A DNA stretch of 64,000 nucleotides from Mobiluncus massiliensis (GTDB lineage: Bacteria > Actinomycetota > Actinomycetes > Actinomycetales > Actinomycetaceae): NCBI RefSeq assembly GCF_949769255.1, contig NZ_OX458329.1, positions 1,054,001-1,118,000 on the forward strand, written 5' to 3'. The notes under the pieces were generated by a model. It was not told where the DNA came from. It saw only the letters and a list, made by a program, of their open reading frames with translations, and made no database searches. The position numbers were made by a program, and so were the translations under genes. Below are positions 15,324 through 23,905 of the stretch, piece by piece (position 1 is the stretch's first letter; each line of letters begins with the position of its first letter).

Positions 15324-16655
15324 TTACTTACCTTCCCGACGTGCCAGCAGGGATGCTCCGTGGCCTTCCAGGTCCTCGGCATGGCTGAACACCACCAGGC
15401 GGTCGGTCAGCGCGTCCGCGGCTTGTTGGGTATATTCAATCTGTTGCACGGACTTCAGGAATGCCATCACGTTCAGGCCCGAAGCGTGGGAGGCGGTGCC
15501 TCCGGTGGGCAAGACGTGGTTGGAGCCTGCCAGGTAGTCCCCCAGCGGCACCGGGGTGTAGTCGCCGACAAAGATTGCCCCCGCATTGTGAATTTTTGCA
15601 GCCACTTCGCGAGCATCAGCGGTTTGTATCTCAAGGTGTTCAGCACCGTAAGCGTTAGCCACGGCAATGGATTGTTCGATATCCCGAGTGAGAATAGCGC
15701 CCGACTGCGGCCCGGACAGGGCGGTGGCGATACGTTCGTGATGGTCACGTTGAGGCACCAGGCGCTCCAGTTCCGCTCTCACCTGGGTCACAAGGTCGGT
15801 CGAGTCGGTAATGAGGACCGAGGCGGCGGCCGGGTCGTGCTCGGCTTGGCTGATTAAATCCGCGGCGACAAATTTCGGCGTGGCGCTGCTGTCCGCGATG
15901 ATGGCAATCTCGGTCGTACCGGCTTCCGCGTCGATACCGCAGACGCTGGACACCACACGTTTCGCGGCCGCAACATAGATATTGCCCGGACCGGTAACGA
16001 CGTCCACAGGCTCCACCAAAACCTGACCGTCGTCTGGCGTTTCTCCCTTGGCACCGTAAGCAAACGCACCAATCGCTCCGGCCCCGCCCATGGCATAGAC
16101 TTCGTTCACGCCCAGTAAGGCGCAGGTCGCCAGCACGGTGGGGTGTACCGAGCCACCGAAAGCCTGCTGCGCCGGGGAGGCCAAAGCAATCTGGCTCACC
16201 CCCGCCACCTGTGCCGCCACCACGTTCATGATGACCGAGCTGGGATAGACCGCGAGCCCGCCCGGAACGTACAGACCCACACGCCGCACTGGAATCCAGC
16301 GTTGCGTAACGGTGCCGCCGGGAATAATCTCGGTGACGACCGGGCGTGGCAGCTGCGCCTCGTGACCTTTCCGGTTGTTGGCAATAGACGTTTCAATCGC
16401 GTCGCGCAGACCCGAATCCAGCTCCCGTAAAGCTCGCTCAATTTCAGCCGCCGGTACCCGCAACAGGCGGGGACGCACCCGGTCAAACTGCTCGGCTTGG
16501 TCACGCAAGGCTTTAGCACCTTCGCGGCGCACCGCATCGATTAGGGGCGCCACCGCCTCCACTGCCCGCTCGACATTGAGGGCCGCCCGGGGCAGCCGCT
16601 CACGCAGCACCGCGGCATCTACGTTTTCTTTTGAAAAATCCAATACGTTGAACAC
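15324..16655 (-). CDS. hisD: histidinol dehydrogenase
   Basis: A Zn- and NAD-dependent enzyme of about 443 residues that catalyses the last two steps of histidine synthesis. Family motifs are RWIPVRRVGLYVPGG, GPGNIYVAAAKR, EAGTTEIAIIAD, the Zn-ligand region DLISQAEHDPAAASVLIT, GAEHLEIQT and the C-terminal GSNHVLPTGGTA. I start it at GTG 16655 (VFNVLDF), which matches family N-termini and lies 7 bases after TAAGAT; the in-frame ATG at 16724 has no ribosome-binding site and adds a non-conserved segment. First gene of the his operon. Confidence 0.94.
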   Translation of the reverse strand: MFNVLDFSKENVDAAVLRERLPRAALNVERAVEAVAPLIDAVRREGAKALRDQAEQFDRVRPRLLRVPAAEIERALRELDSGLRDAIETSIANNRKGHEAQLPRPVVTEIIPGGTVTQRWIPVRRVGLYVPGGLAVYPSSVIMNVVAAQVAGVSQIALASPAQQAFGGSVHPTVLATCALLGVNEVYAMGGAGAIGAFAYGAKGETPDDGQVLVEPVDVVTGPGNIYVAAAKRVVSSVCGIDAEAGTTEIAIIADSSATPKFVAADLISQAEHDPAAASVLITDSTDLVTQVRAELERLVPQRDHHERIATALSGPQSGAILTRDIEQSIAVANAYGAEHLEIQTADAREVAAKIHNAGAIFVGDYTPVPLGDYLAGSNHVLPTGGTASHASGLNVMAFLKSVQQIEYTQQAADALTDRLVVFSHAEDLEGHGASLLARREGK

Positions 16656-16662
16656 GGTATTT

Positions 16663-16668
16663 ATCTTA
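16663..16668 (-). promoter_or_regulatory. -10 element of his operon, leaderless hisD
   Basis: TAAGAT on the minus strand, 7 bases before the GTG chosen for hisD. This agrees with a leaderless mRNA and supports the start choice. -35 not clear. Confidence 0.5.
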
Positions 16669-16772
16669 ACAGCTAACTGACCAGCCCGGAAACCCCGCAA
16701 ACCCGGTGCGTCAAGCCGACCCATCTGGTGAAACCGTGAGGGAATACCGGGACAACCCGCAGCGCGAAACGG

Positions 16773-19700
16773 CTAGCTGCCGGTGTCGAACAGGGTGGCC
16801 TCCGGGGAATCTGGAGGCACGGGGGGATTCGGGTCCAGTTCGGCCAGTTCGGCGGCCGCGGTGGATTCTAAGGGGTTTGTTCCCGGGGCGATAATCGAGT
16901 CATACCCCAGCATGGCGCGCAGCTCGCCTAAGAAATCCGGGCCGGCGTTAACCAGGCGTTCGGGACCCAAGTCCAGAACCTGCAGCTCCCCTTGCTCCAA
17001 AATATGCAGACGCACGGGAGCCTGGCCGGGGAAACGCTCCAGCAGGGCCCCAAAGGCACGCATATTCTCTGTCGTGCAGCGCTCAGCGGGTAGCAATAAA
17101 TCAACTTCGTCCAAGTGATCCAGATGCAACGATAAGTTCGGTACGCTCAGGTCGCTGGCGTAAATCGAAACGGATTCATCCTCGCGGCGCAGCCGTCCAC
17201 CGACCACCACGATATTGTCTTGAACCAGGTCAGCGGCGATGTTTTCGTAGGTTTTCGCAAAGAACAGCACTTCCACAGAGCCGGTCATGTCCTCGATTTT
17301 CGCGATCGCCCACTGTTGGCCGGAACGTTTGGAAATTTTTACGTTAACCGCTGTCACCAGACCGGCAATTTTGACCGGGGAATCATTGCCTTTGCCTTCG
17401 TCCGAGGTCAAATCCACGATATGGTCCTCAGCCAGGCCTTCCAACACCCGTTTCATCCCTGAGAGCGGGTGGTCCGAAACATACATTCCCAACATTTCAC
17501 GTTCAAACGCGAGCAGTTCGTTCTTGGGCCACTCCGGAAGATCGGGAATATCAATGCTGGCTGAACCCAGCAAATCATCCTCCGCCTCGGCCCCATCCAT
17601 CTCTAGGGCCGCGAACAGGTCGAACTGTCCGTTAGACTCTTGACGTTTCGTGGACACCACCGCTTCCACTGCCTGTTCATGAATCACGGTAAGCGCGCGG
17701 CGCGAAGCCCCGAAAGCGTCAAATGCTCCGGCCTTAATGAGTGAACCGATGGTGCGTTTGTTACAGACTTCCGCCGGAACTTTTTTCAGGAAGTCGGAAA
17801 AGGACGTGTAGGCGCCTTTTTCCTGCCGCGCCTTGATGATTTCCGCAACCACGTTTTCTCCGACGTTGCGAATCGAGGCCAGTCCGAAACGAATGTCGTT
17901 TCCGTCAGGTGCAAAAGCCCCGTAGGACTGGTTCACGTCAGGAGGCAAGACCCGAATCCCCATGCGACGCACCTCGTTCAAATACATCCCCAGCTTGTCT
18001 TTATCCGTCTGGGTAGTCAGCACGGCCGCCATATATTCGGTCGGGAAGTTTGCCTTGAGATAGGCAGTCCAGTACGCAATCAGACCGTAAGCGGCCGAGT
18101 GAGACTTGTTGAACGCATAGTCGGCGAAAGGCACCAGGATATCCCACAGGGTTTTACAGCAATCCTCCGAGTAGCCGTTAGCAATCATCCCATCGTGGAA
18201 CTTCACGTACTGTTCAGCCAGTACGTCTTTCTTCTTTTTCCCCATGGCTTTACGCAAAATATCGGCCTGCCCCAGTGTGAACCCGGCGACCTTTTGGGCG
18301 ATAGCCATGACCTGTTCCTGGTAGATAATCAGACCGTAGGTGTAGCCGAGGATATCTTTCAGCGGTTCTTCCAGCTCACGATGAATCGGCTCAATCTTTT
18401 GCAGCCCGTTTTTCCGAAATGCATAGTTCGTGTGGGAATTCGCCCCCATCGGTCCGGGTCGATACAGTGCCACCAAAGCGGAAATATCGTCGAACTCGGT
18501 GGGCCGCAGCTGCTTCAGCAGGGTGCGCATTCCCCCGCCATCGAGCTGGAACACCCCCAAAGTCTCGCCCGTGGACAGCATCTCATAAGTCGTTTTGTCA
18601 TCAACTTCCAAACGCTCAAGGTCGGGTGGGGTTTTCCCGTTGATCTTAATGTTGTCCAGGGCATCGGAAATAATGGTGAGGTTCTTTAGCCCCAGGAAGT
18701 CCATCTTTAGCAGACCCAGGTGCTCACAAGTCGGGTAGTCGAACTGGGTAATCATGGCTCCGTCTTGCGGGCGTTTCATCATCGGAATGACGTCGGTCAA
18801 GGTTTCCCGCGACATGATGACCGCACACGCGTGTACCCCCCACTGGCGCACCATACCCTCCACGCCGGCTGCCAGATCAAAAATTTGGCGGTTAAAGGGA
18901 TCTTCAGCGACGACTTTGCGGAATTCTTCGGCCTCTTTGTAGCGGGGATGCTGCGAATCGTACATGCCGGACAGCGGGATGTCTTTACCCATGACCGCCG
19001 GCGGCATCGCCTTGGTGAGCTTTTCACCTTTTGAGAAATCCGCGCCCGAAATGCGTGCCGCATCCTTAAGGGCTTGTTTTGATTTAATCGTGCCGTAGGT
19101 CACGACCTGGGACACTTTGTCCTTGCCGTATTTGCGGGTCACGTAATCAATCACATCTTGACGGCGGCGATCGTCGAAGTCCACGTCGATATCCGGCATG
19201 GACACCCGTTCCGGATTAAGGAACCGTTCAAACAACAGCCCGTGCTTGATGGGGTCCAGATCCGTGATGCGCATGGCGTAGGCGACCATGGAGCCAGCGC
19301 CGGAACCGCGCCCCGGTCCGACCCGAATTCCATTGTCCTTCGCCCATTGGATGTAGTCCGAAACAATCAGGAAGTAGGAGGGGAATCCCATTTGGATAAT
19401 AATCTCAACCTCGTAGTCGGCGCGTTTGCGGACTTCCTCGGAGATACCGTTCGGGAACCGATACTGTAGACCGCGTTCGACTTCCTTAATGAACCAGGAT
19501 ACTTCGTCTTCTCCAGCTGGCACCGGGAAAACCGGCATGAAGGTGCCTTCCTTCACGTCTGGGAATTCAACGTTGCACTGCTCGGCAATCAACAGGGTAT
19601 TGTCCAGAGCCTCGGGGATTTCCGCAAACAGTTCGTGCATTTCTTCGCTGGGTCGCAGATAGTAATCCGTGCCGTCAAAGCGGAATCGATCCGGGTTGGA

Positions 19701-20447
19701 CAGCCGATCCCCGGAGTTGATGCACAGCATCGCGTCTTGAATTTCCCGGTCTTCCTTATAGACGTAGTGAGAGTCGTTGGTAGCGATGACAGGTGCGTTG
19801 ATTTCCCGAGCTAAGCGCAGCAAGTCTTTGCGTACGCGGTTTTCGATGGATAGACCGTGATCCATCAGCTCCACATAAAAATTGTCTTTGCCAAAGATGT
19901 CCTGCAGTTCCCCGGCAGCCCGCCGGGCTTCCTGGTACTGCCCCAACCGCAACCGGGTCTGGACCTCCCCGGAGGGACAGCCTGCCGTGCCAATGAGCCC
20001 CTCGTGGTAGCGTTCCAACAGTTCCCGGTCAGCCCGCGGCCATTTTCCCATCTGTCCGTCCAGGGAGGCGTACGAGCCCAGCCGGAACAGGTTGTGCATT
20101 CCCTCGGTAGTTTGGGACAACAGCGTCATATGCGTATAGGCACCCCGAGCGGACACGTCGTCACCGGCCTTTTGCTGTTCCAAAGTCCCCCACTGCACTT
20201 TAGTGGTGTCGAAACGCGAAGTTCCCGGAGTGACATAGGCTTCCAAGCCGATAATGGGTTTAATCCCGGCATCACGACATTCTTGATAAAACTCAAAAGC
20301 CCCGAACAGGTAACCATGATCGGTAATCGCCACAGCCTTTTGCTGGTTTTCTACCGCTTTGGCGACCAGCCGCTTAATCTTTGCCGCCCCATCCAAAATC
20401 GAGTAGTCAGTGTGGACATGAAGATGGACGAAATCGGATTTGGGCAT
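16773..20447 (-). CDS. dnaE: DNA polymerase III alpha subunit
   Basis: A 1224-residue replicative polymerase. It opens with a PHP domain (VHLHVHTDYSILDGAAKI), followed by the palm with catalytic aspartates in PDIDVDFDD (about 418-426), fingers, the helix-hairpin-helix region, an OB fold (VKIAGLVTAVNVKIS) and the C-terminal tau-binding part. The PHP metal ligands look intact (HVHTDYS, TDHGYLFG, IATNDSHYV), so proofreading-like nuclease activity is possible, as in other actinobacterial DnaE1. No intein. The C-terminus EATLFDTGS contains a clamp-binding-like ATLF. ATG 20447 follows TAGGAT by 6 bases, pointing to a leaderless message. Confidence 0.97.
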   Translation of the reverse strand: MPKSDFVHLHVHTDYSILDGAAKIKRLVAKAVENQQKAVAITDHGYLFGAFEFYQECRDAGIKPIIGLEAYVTPGTSRFDTTKVQWGTLEQQKAGDDVSARGAYTHMTLLSQTTEGMHNLFRLGSYASLDGQMGKWPRADRELLERYHEGLIGTAGCPSGEVQTRLRLGQYQEARRAAGELQDIFGKDNFYVELMDHGLSIENRVRKDLLRLAREINAPVIATNDSHYVYKEDREIQDAMLCINSGDRLSNPDRFRFDGTDYYLRPSEEMHELFAEIPEALDNTLLIAEQCNVEFPDVKEGTFMPVFPVPAGEDEVSWFIKEVERGLQYRFPNGISEEVRKRADYEVEIIIQMGFPSYFLIVSDYIQWAKDNGIRVGPGRGSGAGSMVAYAMRITDLDPIKHGLLFERFLNPERVSMPDIDVDFDDRRRQDVIDYVTRKYGKDKVSQVVTYGTIKSKQALKDAARISGADFSKGEKLTKAMPPAVMGKDIPLSGMYDSQHPRYKEAEEFRKVVAEDPFNRQIFDLAAGVEGMVRQWGVHACAVIMSRETLTDVIPMMKRPQDGAMITQFDYPTCEHLGLLKMDFLGLKNLTIISDALDNIKINGKTPPDLERLEVDDKTTYEMLSTGETLGVFQLDGGGMRTLLKQLRPTEFDDISALVALYRPGPMGANSHTNYAFRKNGLQKIEPIHRELEEPLKDILGYTYGLIIYQEQVMAIAQKVAGFTLGQADILRKAMGKKKKDVLAEQYVKFHDGMIANGYSEDCCKTLWDILVPFADYAFNKSHSAAYGLIAYWTAYLKANFPTEYMAAVLTTQTDKDKLGMYLNEVRRMGIRVLPPDVNQSYGAFAPDGNDIRFGLASIRNVGENVVAEIIKARQEKGAYTSFSDFLKKVPAEVCNKRTIGSLIKAGAFDAFGASRRALTVIHEQAVEAVVSTKRQESNGQFDLFAALEMDGAEAEDDLLGSASIDIPDLPEWPKNELLAFEREMLGMYVSDHPLSGMKRVLEGLAEDHIVDLTSDEGKGNDSPVKIAGLVTAVNVKISKRSGQQWAIAKIEDMTGSVEVLFFAKTYENIAADLVQDNIVVVGGRLRREDESVSIYASDLSVPNLSLHLDHLDEVDLLLPAERCTTENMRAFGALLERFPGQAPVRLHILEQGELQVLDLGPERLVNAGPDFLGELRAMLGYDSIIAPGTNPLESTAAAELAELDPNPPVPPDSPEATLFDTGS

Positions 20448-20453
20448 GGGTTA

Positions 20454-20459
20454 ATCCTA
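20454..20459 (-). promoter_or_regulatory. -10 element, leaderless dnaE
   Basis: TAGGAT on the minus strand ends 6 bases before the dnaE ATG; no ribosome-binding site is present in between. The rluA-family gene upstream ends 86 bases away. Confidence 0.5.
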
Positions 20460-20533
20460 GTCGATTTTTGCTTAGTGAAGCTCCGCAGCCCTAGTCTCCC
20501 AGGTGGGGACGCGAGTCGAGATTTTCAGCCCGA

Positions 20534-21448
20534 CTATTGGCGCAAAAGCTCTAAAGCCGCCGCTAAATCAGCTGGTAGCGGAGCCTGCACCGCGACTTCC
20601 AGACCGGTTCGCGGGTGTTTAAACGCCAGCCGACTGGCATGCAACCATTGCCGCTCCAGTCCCAGCCGAGTCGCCGTTTTCCGATCCGCTCCATATTCTG
20701 TATCACCCACCAAGGGGTGCCCGATAGCCGCGAGATGCACGCGGATCTGGTGGGTGCGTCCCGTCTCCAGCTGGACTTTCAACAAAGTTGCTCCCGAAAG
20801 TTCCTCGGTGACGTCGTAGTGCGTCACCGCGGGCTTTCCACCGGACACCACCGCCATCTTAAACTCACGCCCCGGCGCCCGTCCGATGGGGGCATCAATA
20901 GTTCCTACTGGGGGTTTTACCCTTCCCGTGGCTAGGGCGGTATAAATTTTTTCGACCCGGTGGTAGCGAAACTCGTTTTTCAGTTTGCCGTAGGCGAGTT
21001 CCGATTTCGCGACCACCATCGCTCCCGATGTTCCCGCGTCTAAACGATGCACGATACCTTCGCGTTCCACCGGACCGGAAGTTGACACCGGAATCCCGGC
21101 AGCACGCAGCGCCCCAACTACCGTAGGCCCCTCCCAACCGGGGCCGGTGTGAGCAGCGACCCCGGCCGGCTTGTCCACCACCACCAAATCATCATCTGCA
21201 TATAAAATTCCCAAGTTTTCCACGCGGGTGACTTCGGGAACATAGCCGGTAGGTTCGGGAATTTCGATTTCCAACAGACTTCCCGGGGTTAGTTGATCGG
21301 ATTTTTTCAGAGTCTCGCCGTTTTGCGTGGCCGCTCCCGATTCCAACAGAGTTCCCGCTTTTGCTCGTGACAGCCCCAAAAGCCGCGACAATCCCACGTC
21401 AGCACGAAGCCCCGCAAGCCCCTCCGGTACCGGCAACAAACGACTCAC
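20534..21448 (-). CDS. RluA/RluD-family 23S rRNA or tRNA pseudouridine synthase
   Basis: A 304-residue protein with an N-terminal S4 RNA-binding domain (LSRLLGLSRAKAGTLLESGAA) and an RluA-type catalytic domain. The catalytic Asp is in VHRLDAGTSGAMVVAKS; KPAGVAAHTG and LETGRTHQIRVHLAAIGHPLVGD are the other family blocks. It isomerises specific uridines to pseudouridine in rRNA or tRNA. Starts with GTG that shares one base with the lspA stop (TAGTG), so it is coupled to lspA, as is common in Gram-positive bacteria. The exact RNA site cannot be told. Confidence 0.92.
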   Translation of the reverse strand: MSRLLPVPEGLAGLRADVGLSRLLGLSRAKAGTLLESGAATQNGETLKKSDQLTPGSLLEIEIPEPTGYVPEVTRVENLGILYADDDLVVVDKPAGVAAHTGPGWEGPTVVGALRAAGIPVSTSGPVEREGIVHRLDAGTSGAMVVAKSELAYGKLKNEFRYHRVEKIYTALATGRVKPPVGTIDAPIGRAPGREFKMAVVSGGKPAVTHYDVTEELSGATLLKVQLETGRTHQIRVHLAAIGHPLVGDTEYGADRKTATRLGLERQWLHASRLAFKHPRTGLEVAVQAPLPADLAAALELLRQ

Positions 21449-22041
21449 TAATCTTTATCCTTTTCGAGACCATCCTGACCTGCACCCGCTTCGGCGCACC
21501 TCGGTTTGGGTTCGGATTGAGGAGCGGCAAACAGCGGTACGCCGCGAACCAGCAAAACAAAGACTACCGCTACCCCAACAACTACGAAAATGTCAGCCAC
21601 ATTGCCGACGAACCAACCGAAGTAATCGATAAAGTCAACGACTTCTCCGGTACCCCACGTCGGACCTTGGAACCTGTCTACCAGGTTCGCCAGTCCCCCT
21701 CCCGACACAACCGCCAAGGTGTAAGCCCACATCCGGCTGTGTGTCGAGAAAGACAACACAGTCAATATAAACACCAATATCAAGCTAAATATGGTCACGA
21801 CCAGGGTCTGGCCCTGACCAATGGACAAAGCGGCACCGGGGTTGTGAGTGAGGTGCAAAGTGACGTACGAGCCCAGCAGGGGCTGCGGCTCAGTACCGGC
21901 AACCAGGAAACGCTGGGCCAGACGTTTCGTCATCTGGTCGATGCCGCCCACCGCCACCATGATTAAAAGCACCATCAGCCAGCGGGAGAAACGGTGGGAA
22001 TCTCCCGTCGGCTGATGACTAAAGATGGATTTGAACGACAA
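21448..22041 (-). CDS. lspA: lipoprotein signal peptidase (signal peptidase II)
   Basis: A membrane aspartyl protease, about 197 residues with four membrane helices, that cleaves prolipoproteins before the lipid-modified Cys. The catalytic aspartates lie in the blocks HNPGAALSIG and GGGLANLVDRF...VVDFIDYF. Two lipoproteins in this window (25631 and 37336) are likely substrates. The start is uncertain: the longest frame begins at TTG 22041 without a good ribosome-binding site, two bases after divIVA; a later start is possible because the first 19 residues are hydrophilic and not conserved. A short acidic tail follows the last helix. Confidence 0.92.
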   Translation of the reverse strand: MSFKSIFSHQPTGDSHRFSRWLMVLLIMVAVGGIDQMTKRLAQRFLVAGTEPQPLLGSYVTLHLTHNPGAALSIGQGQTLVVTIFSLILVFILTVLSFSTHSRMWAYTLAVVSGGGLANLVDRFQGPTWGTGEVVDFIDYFGWFVGNVADIFVVVGVAVVFVLLVRGVPLFAAPQSEPKPRCAEAGAGQDGLEKDKD

Positions 22042-22042
22042 C

Positions 22043-22627
22043 TTAGTTGGTCGGTGCGGAACTCGCCAAGTCCGAAAGAATGCCTTCCAAGAACGAGCTC
22101 ATCTTGGCGCGATACTCGGATTCGAAAGTCTTGAGCTCTTCGATCTTGCGCTCCAACATGCCGCGTTCTTGCTCCAACTGCGCCAGGACGCGGGAATGCT
22201 CTTGCTCCGCTTCGGCAATAATCCGATCGGCTTCGACGCGGGCATCGGCAATGATTTCTTCGCCCTTCTTTTGGCCGTCTTGCACGTATTCGTCGTGCAG
22301 ACGTTGCGCCATATCCAGCATGGAGACCGCAGAAGTCGACTCGGGGGCCTCTGCAGGAGCCGGAGCAGATTCCACCGGGGTAGGTTCCGGAGCGGCCGGC
22401 TCGGGAGCTACTTCTGCCACTGGCGCCACACCGCTGCTCAGTTCGGCAATCTTGCGATTTGCTTCATCCAGCTCGGCCCGGAGCGCATCACGCTCTTTGG
22501 TCAGGGTATCGAGGGTATTCACCACCTCGTCCAAGAAATCGTCCACTTCATCCTGGTCATAGCCTTCGCGGAATTTCGTGGGCTGAAACTTCTTGTTGAC
22601 GATGTCATCTGTGGTGAGCAACGCCAT
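22043..22627 (-). CDS. divIVA: DivIVA/Wag31 polar growth and septum protein
   Basis: A 194-residue coiled-coil protein that recognises curved membrane at poles and septa and directs peptidoglycan synthesis in actinobacteria. The N-terminal membrane-binding domain is MALLTTDDIVNKKFQPTKFR followed by EGYDQDEVDDFLDEVVNTLD; next come a first coiled coil, a Pro/Ala/Glu linker (about 80-115) and a C-terminal coiled coil (about 120-185). ATG 22627 is chosen from the family N-terminus and the GAGGTGACGAAT ribosome-binding site; the in-frame extension upstream is not conserved. At the end of the ftsZ-sepF-yggT-divIVA line, as in relatives. Confidence 0.94.
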   Translation of the reverse strand: MALLTTDDIVNKKFQPTKFREGYDQDEVDDFLDEVVNTLDTLTKERDALRAELDEANRKIAELSSGVAPVAEVAPEPAAPEPTPVESAPAPAEAPESTSAVSMLDMAQRLHDEYVQDGQKKGEEIIADARVEADRIIAEAEQEHSRVLAQLEQERGMLERKIEELKTFESEYRAKMSSFLEGILSDLASSAPTN

Positions 22628-22817
22628 ATTCGTCACCTCGTCCGTATCAGGGGGCTTGCGCCCCGATTTCCAAAACCTTTTGGGCATTCGCACGTTTTGT
22701 ACAAAAGACATTGTTACACATTTTTTGTTACTTGTGTGAATACTGAGGTTTAAAACTTACTCCGAAAGAGGGGAAATTTGCTAATTGCCCAGAGCGATGA
22801 AAATGGATAAACGGCGT

Positions 22818-23123
22818 CTAAACCATAAAAGTGAGCCTGACCACCAACCATTGCAGTCCGAACAGGAGGATGAACAACACTAAAAACCCCATGTCAAGCG
22901 CCAATCCGCCGATACGCAGCGGAGGTATCAAACGCCCAAAAAAGCGTACCGGTGGATCTGTCAAGGCATAAATCAAGTTAGCCAACACCAAAATAATTCC
23001 CCGGGGGCGCCAATCTCTAGCCAAAATCTGGACCCAGTCCAGAACTACCCTCAGAACCAGGATGAAAACATAGACGTTTATCACGTAGTAAATAACCAAG
23101 CCGATGAGTCGTACCATATCCAC
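22818..23123 (-). CDS. YggT-family membrane protein
   Basis: A 101-residue protein with two hydrophobic blocks (residues 5-30 and 75-98) and the YggT marks RVVLDWV and LTDPPVRFFGRLIPPLRIGGLALDMGF (the second read in parts: DPPVRFFGRLIPP). The family sits between sepF and divIVA in most Gram-positive bacteria and is thought to help cell division or osmotic tolerance; its activity is unknown. A hairpin (23165-23197) separates it from sepF, and 190 bases separate it from divIVA, so the three may be separately controlled. Confidence 0.88.
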   Translation of the reverse strand: MDMVRLIGLVIYYVINVYVFILVLRVVLDWVQILARDWRPRGIILVLANLIYALTDPPVRFFGRLIPPLRIGGLALDMGFLVLFILLFGLQWLVVRLTFMV

Positions 23124-23164
23124 GCAGACAATCCTACCTGACAGCGCTCGGCTAAACAGACCAA

Positions 23165-23197
23165 GGTTCCCCCACCTCTAGACGCGATGGGGGAACC
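23165..23197 (-). terminator. hairpin between sepF and yggT
   Basis: A perfect 10-bp stem, GGTTCCCCCA/TGGGGGAACC, with a 13-base loop, 24 bases after sepF. On the minus strand it is followed by TTGGTCTGTTTAG, a weak U-run. Likely terminator or attenuator. Confidence 0.65.
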
Positions 23198-23220
23198 TCA
23201 GAATGGAAGAAAATTAGCAG

Positions 23221-23685
23221 TCACAGAGTCTGCAAAAGGGAGGCCGAGCGATTTGGGCTAGCCTCGATAGTCTTAAGGTTCTGCGGGGAAAGCAGGAACA
23301 CTCGGGTGCCAACTTCCTCAAAAGAACCGCGCAGACCGTAAGTCAAGCCGGAAGCAAAGTCCACCATGCGCTGCGCTTCCTTGGCGGAAAGATAAGCCAG
23401 GTTGAGGATGACTGGCACATTGTCGCGCAGGTAGTCTCCGATTTCTTTGGCATCCGAATACGTGGTGGGCTTGGCCGTCTTAATCCGGTCAATAGTGCCG
23501 ATTGGTGCCTCAGCAGGAGCGTCCGGGTGGGTGTGCGGAGCAGTTTCCGATTCGGTGGAACCGGGAAATTCATGAAGCTCGCCCAAAGGAGCTTCATCTT
23601 CGAGGAATTCCTCATCTTCGTAATCGTCGATGTCGGGTTCCCGCAAGCCGACCTTCTCTAAAACGTTACGCAGCGCCAGACCCAT
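23221..23685 (-). CDS. sepF: cell division protein SepF
   Basis: A 154-residue protein that anchors FtsZ to the membrane. The N-terminus (MGLALRNVLEKVGL) is the amphipathic membrane-binding helix, followed by an acidic linker (DIDDYEDEEFLEDE) and a C-terminal SepF/DUF552 core (TTYSDAKEIGDYLRDNVPVI, then NLAYLSAKEAQRMVDFASGL and VFLLSPQNLKTI) that binds the FtsZ C-terminal tail. ATG after GGGGAGAAATT. It lies 220 bases from ftsZ; the ylmD/ylmE genes usually found between them are missing here. Confidence 0.95.
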   Translation of the reverse strand: MGLALRNVLEKVGLREPDIDDYEDEEFLEDEAPLGELHEFPGSTESETAPHTHPDAPAEAPIGTIDRIKTAKPTTYSDAKEIGDYLRDNVPVILNLAYLSAKEAQRMVDFASGLTYGLRGSFEEVGTRVFLLSPQNLKTIEASPNRSASLLQTL

Positions 23686-23807
23686 AATTTCTCCCCTAGG
23701 TTTCGGTGTGATTTGGACAACTGGAATGAGACTATGCGAAGACCGGTGGTTTATTGGGGAATTTTTACGGAGTGTCGCTAATCAGAGCGAAAAATTGCGA
23801 AAGCCGC

Positions 23808-23836
23808 CCCGTCGATGACTGGTAGTCAACGACGGG
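23808..23836 (-). terminator. terminator after ftsZ
   Basis: A stem of 7 + 5 bp with one A-A mismatch (CCCGTCG.TGACT/AGTCA.CGACGGG, loop GGT), 69 bases past the ftsZ stop. On the minus strand it is followed by GCGGCTTTCGCAATTTTT. Confidence 0.6.
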
Positions 23837-23905
23837 AACGGTTTCTTTTGGGAGAGAGGAAAAAGTTTCGAGCTGCGCCAGTATCTCCCCTGGAGCGCAG
23901 TGGAA

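Noticed and set aside
14502..15857. 451-residue plus-strand frame opposite hisC and hisD
   Set aside because: It is antisense to two well-conserved enzymes and reads as low-complexity His/Gln/Gly-rich sequence, a GC-codon shadow.
16773..20447. Intein in dnaE
   Set aside because: The slightly long protein (1224 residues) keeps all polymerase blocks in order, with no Cys-start or HN-end splice motif.
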